From Arion vulgaris (lineage: Eukaryota; Mollusca; Gastropoda; Stylommatophora; Arionidae): a stretch of DNA of 64,000 nt. The DNA lies in NCBI GenBank assembly GCA_020796225.1, contig CM036754.1, positions 39,612,279 through 39,676,278 of the forward strand, read 5' to 3'. The notes under the pieces are model-generated. The model worked only from the letters and a program-made list of their open reading frames with translations, did not search any database and was not told the DNA's origin. Made by a program: the position numbers and the translations under genes. Shown in pieces: positions 48,601-60,600 of this stretch; position 1 is the first letter of the stretch, and the number at the start of each line of letters is the position of its first letter.

Positions 48601-51600
48601 CAAGGCATGTAAGAGGCGACTGGTCTAAGACCTTGGGAAGCTACCCTAGTAATTAAAACGCGTAGCAGAAATCGGATATGCTGGCATACTTGTAGGTGCA
48701 TAACTGGCACAACATACAATCGCTTTTAGGCTCAGATCACATACAAATCACACAGTGGGTAATAACTGGTCGATATGGATGTTCAGAGAAGTAGTAGTCC
48801 TGAAAGGACAGGTGGTGGATAGTGCAGAGGTCATCAAGGGCATGATAGAAACAGATTGAATAAATCATTTTGAACATATGTTTGAATCTGATTCCTATAC
48901 CTGGCCAGTGATGAAGATTGGAGTAAAATTGTGCTCCTTGGATCGAAAGGTACAGTTATTGCAGCTTTTTGGCTAACAACCGCTGTACAATGTACAACTC
49001 CTTTTTGGCTCAAAACACATAATGGTCACAGTGTGGGCTAAAAGTTAAATTCATCTCTTTATTACATGAAAATATAATGCACTTGAAAAACATCTTGATT
49101 CATACAAGGGCTTTGCGTATTAAGGATAATTTTGTTTGAAAAATAATTGGCTGCCCTGTTGACACAAGTGCTCTGCATGTCAGACGATTATTGCCTCATC
49201 TAATTTAGAAATGTCAGCTAAAATTTGTAAAGTCATTATAAAGAAAATCATATGCTGCTAACATCATTTTGATAATTATGTATATTTCTTTTAAGTAAAA
49301 TACCATCTACCTGTTGTCAAATAGCTGGTATTTATATCTTGTGTTCTGATTCTCTCTTCAGCTCAGCCAGATCATGATCCCAACACACACCATTGTCTTT
49401 GTGGAGCAGATGGTAAGTAGTATAGTTTTCTACACATCAAAAGAAGTAAAGAGATGGGCTGATTGTCATCAGTCCTTATAAGGCAGAAACCAAACATTGT
49501 TCTCATTTCAATCTTGTGCTTTTCTCTCTATTTCATAGTCGTATGTATAGCTTTGAGTTCAGTTTTCAAAGTTCATCTCCTTGTGTCCGTAGTCTCCATT
49601 TTGTCCGCTGTCCCTACTAGGTAATGTAGGTTGTTCTCCAGATTGAACATATATGGCTTAAATATCGATCGGTTAAAACAATTCTTTGTTATCTAAATGG
49701 CCATCTCACTCACTTTCTATATCCATATCAGAATAATGACATTCTAAGTCTAATTCATCTTCAGATTCATGTAAAACAAGTTCGGCAGCTTGTACTGTTG
49801 CTATCTCTTTAGAGTAACCATTTCAACATTTCCAGCACATATTTACATCTTGAAAATACTTATTACTAATTACCTTATCTACACCAACAAAATCACACAT
49901 CAGTGTCTGGCACCTTGCAAAACCATGTAGAACAAGTGGGTTGTGTTTAACCTCACGTTTGTGCACAATTTATCTTTGATTGCCAACAAATAACGATGTA
50001 CTCTTCTCCAACTGATATTTCAGAACGTCAGTATATGCAATGTTTACATTAAGTACTGAAATATCGGGATCATTGGTTATACAGGTTAATCATAGTACTA
50101 ATAAAACTCATATAACCCATTAGGGCGTAGGGATGCTGTAATGGAGTTACCAAGATATAAGTCCATTCAGAGATCTTATTCATCTATGAGTCAGTTGAGA
50201 GGGGAAAAGTCTTTCCTCCAAAATTCTTGATGCTATCATCCATGCTTACCTTCATCTTCTACCACTCTCAACTGTTCCCTAAAGAAATGTTTTTGAGAGA
50301 GCACCATGTCTGTTCACATGTCTGAACCATGCAAGCTTATGTCTTTTCATCACAGCCAGCAGTGCTTCCTGCTGTCCTACTAGTATAGGTTATATTATTT
50401 TGAACAAATTTGTTAGTTTTGTGTACTTAGTAAGTGATACATTAAACACAATTAAGCCATGTACTGTTTGGCTTGCTATTGTCTGTTGTAAAGGTCTGTA
50501 AGAGGTGTTTGGTTGTCATCGACCGTACCACAATTACATAGTATAGACCAACTCAGTATTGTCCCAAGATAATTTGGTCAGCTATAAAGAACAAAAACCA
50601 TCGCCAGAGGACACTATAAAGAAAAAGTGTCAGAAAGAACACCCAAAACACAAGGATGATGGATATTACCATCTGTCAAGAAGGGACCAGACTGCCATAG
50701 TTCACCTCCGGACGAGTCACAACAAAATGAGACACCATATGGACACTAAATTCAAGATAGGCACCAATGGTATGTGACCAGTATACAGACCTGAGAAGAA
50801 AGAGGTGGCTCACTAACACAAGCGTCCAAGACTAACTGTATGGCGGGACTGACAATCTGAGGCAGCCGGTGGCCTTTATTAGAGAATCCGAATCCCAACC
50901 TAGTGAATACGCAGTAGAAGATGGGTGGATTGATGTGGTTAGGCACTAAGGTTTTATTCAGGCAAAATTTAAGATGCAAATGTTTATTAATTTGCATCCC
51001 ACTATATTTGCATGTTAAATGTTACTTATGAACCTAATAATATAAACCCATATGTTTTCTTGTATCTATACAATATCAATAATACATCTCCAGTATACAG
51101 GAGATCCTAATCCTTTACTTGGGGATCTAAATTGCAAGCACCGCTGAGAATGGCGAGGGACACTGGAGGGACTGGTAATACGGAAATCAAGCCTTCGCTC
51201 AATAATCAGTCAGAGGGGCCATATTAGGCGCCATCACTACCCCTGAATTATAATGGGCGAAAGAAAAATGAAAACATTTCTAGATCCATGAATGCAGGAG
51301 TAAGAGGACCAATTCTTTTTCTCCTTTAGAAAATATCGGTTGAGGGGAATGAACACACAGAACCCTTCTTTGTCCGATTTGAGAAAGCAAATGACTAATC
51401 CATCCCACATGTCTAACATAGTTAAATAAATATGACAATGTCACTGCTAAAGTTTGTACATTAATTTTCATTTATTTCTGTTTTCAGCTGATCTTATCAT
51501 GCTTGGTAAGTTGTTTGTCATCTTGTTTTGTGTATCAGTGTTTCTGTTTCCTTGTGTGTATTAGCGTTTCTTTATATTGTTAAATAGATGGTGCCTCAGC

Positions 51601-54600
51601 GTATATATAATATGAAACATTTTTCTGTTTTAGTATTATTAATTTTCTTGAAACAGACGAAGCAGTCAGTGGCTGACACCCTTGTTCCATTGGTAGCACA
51701 ACAACAAAATCATTCTACTCAGTCGGTGGTCATCTTTCAGAAGGTATAACAAATCTGACCCACGCTGGGCAACTTCTCCGCTGTTCACCTTCAGGTTGTC
51801 TTTGGTATTTTCTGTTGTCCAGGTAGTATTTACCATCAGTTTTCAATAACTTTTGGATATGACCAAAAGCAGTGTTTCAGGATGGAGTCTTTTTCAAATG
51901 CTCCATATTAACCACTTGTTAAACCACTCTTTGTGATTTGTATGTGATCTAGGCAATTGTACGTTGTGCCAGTAATGCACCTACAAGTATGCCAGCACAT
52001 CCGATTTCTGGAACGCTTTTTATTTAGTAGGGTAGCTTTCCTGGGCCCCACCTCAGTCGCCTCTTATAACATGCCTTGTAGGTTATGGTGTTACTATTCT
52101 TGCTCCCTTGTGAGCATTGGCAATACATAGGTGCAGGAGGGAGAAAAGATTACCAACCCTTCTGGTACCACTGTATTAACTCCACACTGCAGTAAAAATG
52201 CAAAGAGAAAACAGATAGACAACAAAAACATAATCTTGCACAACCAAGCAAAGATATATCTTATCCTGAGATAAGAAGGAAAGTACAAGACAGCTGACAC
52301 AATAAGATACAGAAAACCATATTGGTGCGGAAAACATATTCAGGCTCAGTATCTGGCAAGGCAGCTGCAGATCTTCTCGCCAATATCTTTCAGCCAGAGA
52401 GCAGGGTCCACATTATAATGGAGAGAATTAAAAATTTCCAGAATAAGCTAACCATACATTTTATTGAAGCTATTGGTGCTGTGATAGGAAGACCGAAGAA
52501 AGTTTGATTTGTTTGTAAATATCCATTTCTTCTTTGAACGCTCCATATTGATCACTTGTCAACCACTCTGTGATTTGTATGTAATCTGAGCCTAAGAACG
52601 ATTGTATGCTGTGCCAGTTATGTGCCTACAAGTAGGCCAGCACATCCGATTTCTGCGCTGCTCTTTATTTATTGGGTAGCATCCCTAGGGCCTACATCAG
52701 TCGCCTTTTACGACATGCATTGTAGGTCGCAGTGGTACTATTCTTTCCTTCCCTTGCTGGCCCGGCACCACGCAGGCGATCCATTTATTCATTGGGGAGG
52801 AATGATTTTAAAAAAATATTGTTTTTTGCCTTCCTTGAATTAACTGTACAACTGAGGAAATAACTGCCTATGAAAAGAGCTAATATTGTATCTTCTTATC
52901 ATAGGCCTTGCAACACATGAGCCAAACTTTACCATCATTAGAGAGGAGTTCAAGCCAAACCAACCAAGACCGTGCGACTTGTGTGGACAGATGGGTAAGT
53001 TTTATTATACTTTTAGTTTATTCAACTGATGTGAATCATGGACCATAAAACAAACATTAACTCCTTGTGGAGCAAACATCACACTATGTGGCTTTGGGTT
53101 GAAGTCTTTTACCAGGAGCCACACTAAAGGGCACTTTTATTCTAAAAACAAGTGGCTTGTAAAAACATGCTTTTGCTCTGGTCTACTAGGAGTTAAAGGA
53201 TGACATTGACAACATGACATTCAAGAAGTCTTGAAAATGTCTATGAAGAACACAAGAGAACTGGTTAGAGATTTGAATTTTTCAGATGGACTGTGATAAG
53301 AGCAATGTTATGATACGAAGGACATGATGTAGTAAAGATAATGTGGCGCAGTCAATGGTTATTTTGGTAAAATCTAAAACATTTATGATGGACTGAATGA
53401 CCTCTGAGGAGATGTCTCTGGTTACTCCCGTGCTTTGTGTTCATGAGGTTATGGGTTTGAATCCGGCCGGCCACTGTGTTCACAAGTGAATTTTTTCCCG
53501 AGATGCCTAGGATTGTTTAAATAGCGCCGATGCCGAGGCCCGCAAGGGAAACAGAATCGATCGCTGCAACCTACAAGACATGTCGAAGAGGCGACTGGTG
53601 AGGGGCCTAGGAAGCTACCCTAGTAAATAAAAAGCGTAGCGAACTCGGATGTTATAGCCTACTTGATAGGTGCATAACTGACACAACGTACACTCGCTCT
53701 TAGACTCAGATCACATACAAATCAGACAGTATACTAGTCAGAAGAACGAAAAGGTTAAGAGCGATTGTATGTTGTGCCAGTTATGCGCCTACAAGTAGGC
53801 CAGCAATTTGATTTCTGCAACACTTTTTATTTACTAGGGTAGCTTTCCTAGGGCCCTACCTCAATTGCCTCTTACAACATGCCTTGTCGTTGCAGTGTAC
53901 TATTCTTTGCTTCACTTGCGGGCCCCGACAACACACTCGTGGGATGACCATGTTTTAAGATTGATGTTGTGTTGTGCGACAGATTAGATAATAATATTAA
54001 AACTGACACATTCTCTTCCAGGTCATGAACTGAAGAATTGTGAAGGGCTAGCTAAGGAGCCAGATAGTGAGGTAAGATGCAAGTCAGTTTAACTCTTAAG
54101 CATTCATGGGCTTTTATGGTTTTTTTTTTTGATGCCCGCTCTATTACTAGCAGCATATATATTGCCTTGCATTAAAAATAGGCATGTTATATATGGTTGG
54201 AAAGCTAATTGAATGGACTATCAAGATATGTGGTTTTAATATCATTGTGATGTGATATCAGGGACCTAATTTTGGTGATGCTAAAAATAAATTTTTCTAT
54301 AAATTTCAAATAATTATACAGTCACAAAGAAGGAATAAAATAGGTATGAAATATATCATGAAAACTATTAACACAGTCTTGAAGCACATTCATATTCACA
54401 CAATATATTTAAAACAAATTAAGTTGTTTGGACAATACAATATATAAGGCAGTAATCATGAAATTTGTAACTTCTAAATATTTTCATATTTTGAAGACAT
54501 AAATAAATAAGAGAAAATGATGGAGAACGGGTATAGTAAGCAGCACATAAAGAACTAACACTTATAGTCTTGATCAGAACAGAAATCTGAGTCATTAGAT

Positions 54601-57600
54601 GCCATTTTATAAACAAATGTCATTTTTGACAAGAGTAAGGGAAAACTTGTCTGCAGAGATTATCCAAAATGGCGGCACGCTAGGAAATGTCGGTGTAATA
54701 AAAGCATGATCATACCTCTGAAGTCAGAGGTTCGCCTTTAGGACACCGTAGAAACGGTAAGTATGCTTTCACGCAAAAATCAGTCTGAAACGCAATTCCA
54801 GGCTCCCTGACTACGCACGAATTTGTAGCGGATGAACACAAGAAGAACAAAAAATAATGCTTTTATCAACGGGATTATACATCTTAAAAATAAATAATAT
54901 AAATTTTGAAAATTTTATTATGGTGATATATGTTTTGCATTATGTCATGCATTTAAATTTATAAATAACACAAAAATACGATACGTTTCCAAGTCATGCA
55001 GTATCTCATTTATAAATGAGGTTTTCTTAATACTCGAACGTTACAGGGTTAACATTTGATTCTTATATTCTTCTTCACCTTTCAACTCCCAACGGAGCAC
55101 AGGTCTTCAACAAACTTCTTCCAGCTCTTCCTCTCTTACCATCACTTCCAATTCTTTCCATTTTTACCTATCCTTTAATATCAGCCTCCAGCTTTCTTCT
55201 CCAGGTCCGTCTAGACCTTCCCTTACTACTCTTTCCCTGTGGGTTCCAAAACAGTGCCTGTCTTACATTGCTTCCGGTCGGTCTTCTCAATGTATGTTCT
55301 ATCCATCGCCAGCGTCTCTTCCGTAGCTCTTTCTCTACTGGTCTGCTTAGTTCTTTCTCTGAGTTCCTCGATCGTATCTTATACCATCTCAGTCCCTCTA
55401 TTCCACGTAAACATCCATTTATGAAGGTCTAGTTTTCTGATGGTTTCTTTTGTTGTCTTCCATGTTTCCGAGCCATAGAACAGCAGTGATTTCACATTTG
55501 ATTGAATAATTCTTAGCTTATGTTTGTTTCCTTTCGAAAAGTCGGAAAAGACAATGCCTGTAAGGTGGAGGGCACTGATACTGAGGAAAGCAGGCCTTCA
55601 CGCAAAAATTCAGAAGTGTCATACCTGACTATACCTGAATTCATAGCAGACGAACACAAGAAGAAGTATAGAGAGACATGATCATAGAACCAGATTATGA
55701 TGGCAGACTGCCTTGAACATCTTCTTGAAACTGTACTGAATAATATTTGATTTATTTCCAGTGTGTACCAGTACCTGGAGCAGAACAACAGTTTATCTTT
55801 GTTAGACTCAGTGTCTTGAGGGAGTATCTACAGACTGAGATTGCTATGCCCAATCTGCCTTTTCCATATGACTTTGAGGTAAGATAATGTATATTTTTCA
55901 AATCGACCCAGCCTTAATTGGGTACTAGAGAAGCCTTCCTTTTCTCAAATCCTGTTTGCTTCACAGCTTCAGGATAAGAAGAGATTTATAGAACAGGCTT
56001 TTGTATGCTCGAAGGGACCAAAAATACGTACCAAAGGGAAGCACAAATGTTCGTGGGTTCATAGAACGAACAGTAGTACCAACAAAACCCCATCCTAAAG
56101 TTGAACAGAAACAAAACAAACCCTCTTTTGGCACCTCACAGGACACTGTAGACTAAAGCCCATCTCCACAAAATGAAAGCCGCTCAAACTGATCAATGTA
56201 CATTTCAAAGGGGCCCCCAATACTCCTGAACATGTTCTGCAGACGTGCCCCCTCAATGGCTTGAGGTCTCAAACATAACCCAGTGAGACTTATTTAATGG
56301 AGAAATCGGGGGCACTTGGACAACCCATCTCACTGTTTAGACCTCTGAGTGTACGAATGAAAATCATGGCATATCCCTTACAGGATGTAGCCATCAACCA
56401 CAGTAAACGAATCATGGATTTCTCTAGGCACCACTTATACATTTAGTGGTTTGCCATTGATATCTGAACTTATACCTTTTGTAAAGTTTGGAAAACTGCC
56501 TGCCGTGGAGTTTGAATCAGGTACACTTGGGTTGTGATCGAGCTCACTACCGCTTAAGCTACAGAAGTTACTCTAGAGCACAAGTCAAAGAAATAAATTT
56601 ACCCTAAGACTGAATAAATATTTTTGTTGTTGTCAATATTTGTTTTATTATTTCATTCACTTATTGGTACTGAGTTCTATTCCAGCATACCTCATGTTAG
56701 ATGTGACCTATATATCTACTTGCAGAGAGCCTTGGATGATTGGGTATTCATGTGTTTCTTTGTTGGCAATGACTTTCTACCTCATCTACCGTCTCTGGAA
56801 ATCAGGTAATTTTATTTAACACTACATTGCTATTATTATATTGTTGTATAGCTTGTCAATATCAATGACACTGCGGACACAAGTACTCCAGTGCTATATT
56901 GAACTCGTCCTTGTGTTACCAGGGCCCTCGAAGGGAGCAACGAATAGTAACACTTCAACCTACAAGGCATGTCATAAGAGGTGGCTGAAGTAGGAAGCTA
57001 CCCCAGTAACTAAAAAGTGTCGCAGAAATCGGATGTGCTGGCCTACTTTTAGGTGCATAACTGTCACAGCGTACATTCGCTTTAATGCTCAGATCACATA
57101 CAAATCACAAAGAGTGGTTTAACTAGTGGTTGATATAGAGTGTTCTTCTTCTTCATCAGCGATCTCTGGTCATGCGCTTAATTTACTGTGGGCCACAAAC
57201 TGGGCAGACAGCTTCAGGTCTGTCAGGTTTCCCAAAGCTTAGTTTTCAGGTCGACTGGGTGTGGCCACATGTTGCTTCTCAGCTCACACAAAAGAGGACA
57301 GTCTTGCAGGATATGCTCTGGTGTCTGTTATGCCTGCTGACACTGGCAGAGAGCTGTTTGACTTATTCCTAGTCTGTATAAGTGTTTGTTGAGTCTGCAG
57401 TGTCCGGTGCGTAGTCAAAATATAATGACCTGGTCTGTTCTGCTTAGGTCTTTGAGGGAGTCTTTTCCATAATCATATCCAGTGTTTGTCTTCCAGTCTA
57501 CTGCAGATTTTCTCTGTATGAGGGTTTTGACCTCTTGAAAAGACAAGGGTTGGTAAATTTACTCTTTGGCACTGCCCTCCTTAGCTAAGACATCAGCACT

Positions 57601-60600
57601 CTCATTGCCTGTAATGCCACAGTGAGATGGAATCCACTGCAAGTGAATTTCTGCCTTTTCTGAAAGCTGAGCAAGTTCTCTTTTATTTTTTTACTGTGCT
57701 GTCAGTAGATTTAGCCTCCAGGGCTTGTATAGCTGACAGTGAGTCTGTAAGAAATACCATCTTGCCTGCAGCTGCTTGCAGCTTATTCATGTGCTGTGCT
57801 GCCATCAGAAGGGCTAAGAGTTCTGCTTTGTAGTTGGAACATATTCTTCCAGTAGGGGCCGCTAGAGACACAGTAGTAGCATCTGGGTGCCTAATGTACA
57901 CTCCTGCTCCTCCATTGCCGATCCATTTGTGTAAATTCTTATCCAGCTGTCTTCTGGAAACATGTAATGGAGATGTTCCATTGTAATTGCTTTTTTCACT
58001 AGATTAGGCTCGGCATCTTTGCTTAATAATTTAGGGATGGAGGTTGAGAAGTTTAGTGCTACTGAGTCTGGTTCCCAGTGATCAAAAAGTAATTCTTCTG
58101 GTATGGAGTTATGATTTAGTAGTTCCAAGTATGACTTTCCTATTTCTTTTGCTTTGTGGTTTAGACTTGTACGCTTTAGTCTGTTCTTTGTTCTAGCCGC
58201 CATTTTTCATGCAGTGGATGGTGAGGCATTCTTTTGATCCTTTCAGTCTGTAGAATCACTTTTCTCCTTCTTCTGTCTTCCAAGGGCTGGATGTTGGCTG
58301 CCTTTTCCATTTCTACAATTGGTGTAGATTTCATGGCTCCCAAAATAGTACACAGACACCTGTTTTGTGTTTTTTCCAATATTGATTTGTTTGAATGGGC
58401 TGCTGATATCCATGTCGATGATGCATATTCCAGGGTCGGTCTAACTGCACCAGTGTACACCTGACTCAGGATTCGACTATCAGCTCCCCAGGTAGTTCCA
58501 GCCAGCTTCCGCATCACACTTTGTTTCCTCATATCCTTTCTGTTTGTTTCCATTATGTGATGTTTCCATGTCAGACGACTGTCAGCTTAACTCCCAAAAA
58601 GGTTGGAGTATGGGAACGGGAACGATATCATCGTTAAATTTCAGAAGAATATGATTCCATACTATATTTAGTGAAGTTTTTGTAATACTATTTTTGTTCT
58701 TTTGATTTCCTTCATACTTATCAAACCAGTAAATATATTGTTATATTCTCACAGGGAAGGTGCCATAGACAAGTTGGTGGAGCTGTACAAAAAAGCAGTC
58801 AACAAAACAGGGGTTAGTCTTTCATTCAATTTGTCATTTCATTCTTATTTGCGTTCATTCTTTACCACCAATTTTAATCACTCTTTATGATATGTGTGAT
58901 CTTTGCCAAGAACGTGTATACGTTGCACATTGGTTTGGTAGGCCCCTAAACGCATAGACTTCTACACGCTTAGGACACATGCATCTGATTTCAGTCAAAT
59001 TTCCTTATTCGCCTCTTACGACATACGTCGCAGGTAACAGTGGTTCTATTCTTTATACCCCAAATTTGAGCCCGGTAACCACTTGGTCAATCATTTCATT
59101 TGGGCGCGAGGGTGGTGGGTCTCTGGGGTTTACCCTTTCACTTCTGCAGATTTGTTTTCCTACGGACTTCATTGATATTGCAATATATACAGAATTAGTC
59201 AGTGTACTAGCTTTACATCATCTTAAAAAATACTGTAAATCAGTATTTCGGCTCAGAGGCATGAGAGGGTTAAGTGGTTAACTTGGTTGGTAAGAACACA
59301 CGCAAACAAACAAGCATTTACAGCTGGGGGTCACTGTGTCCAAGTGGTTATGCCCTTGACTTGTGTTCAGAGGGTTATGGGTTCACATCTGGACCCCATC
59401 ATTCTGTTACTGCATGCATTTTTTTCCAGAGACCCCTAGGATTGTTGCCGGAGCTACGGAGTTCGTGCTTTGTACAATACTCTCGACATGTGATGTGGCA
59501 TTTTTGCTGAGAATGTCCGGGCCATATGGGGTAAACCCCTGCACAATTAAGTCAATCCTCAGGCTTTAGACCCTTTTTTAGTACGTGAGAAACATTTCTA
59601 TTAATTTAGTTGCATGTACATATAAACATAACATAAACATACAAATCAGAGAAATGTCTGGTCAACCACTAGTAACAACTGTTGGGCATAATCTGGGAAG
59701 AAATAATCAAAGAATTGGGAAACAGACATTGAAGTGGGAGGCAAATAGTTCGGGGAAAAAATGAACTCCCTAGAGAGGGCAAGAAATATTGGACTCAATT
59801 CCACTTTGGAATTTTAACAATTTTCTCAGGATAGAGTGGTTATGGAGAAATTCTTTGCAAGCCTTATATAGTATACAACGGTATGAGAGAAATGCAAATA
59901 TATATAAACATTACTTTTGGTTGCCTATATAATTAATCTTGTTACTTTAGTTGCATGTACATATAAACACTTTTAAAAAAATGATTTTTCCACTGATCAT
60001 GATGTCTATGTAGATGAGATCGAGTTCCTAGTCCTATCAGAGACTGACCAATAAAACGTAGGTCCTCTGTTCAGGATGAAATCATATAAAAACCACTTGG
60101 GGTGTAAAATCAAACGATTGTCTGTAAAGTTACTGCATGGCAAAAATCATTAAATAGCAGTTCAAATATAATTCTGACAAAATGTTCACAATCTTCATCT
60201 TATGTCAAAGACAATCATTTTGAAGTTTATGTCAAAGACAATCACTTTGAAGTTTATGTCAAAGACAATCACTTTGAAGTTTATGAACTGTCATCATTGA
60301 GGTGATCCTGTGTAAGATTGAGATCGGAACACAGATGGTCATTTTATTGAAGTGCAATGATGAGGTTTAAATTGCTACAATATGTTAACTATTTTATTAT
60401 ATGTTGTGCATAAGAAAGTAATGGAAGAGTGCACTGTACCATGACATGCTTTGTATTTCAGGGATACTTGACAGACAGTGGTGTGGTCAACTTGAGCAGG
60501 GTGCAACTGATCATGTCAGGTATTTAGAGATTTATTACTAGTGACCGAGAACTGTATAAAATCTTTGCTATGTCGTAACTCTTTGAACCCTAGCCACCTG

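Noticed and set aside
52322..52507. 61-codon + strand frame in intron 8
   Set aside because: No recognisable family, no splice sites in phase with XRN2, and flanked by repeats.
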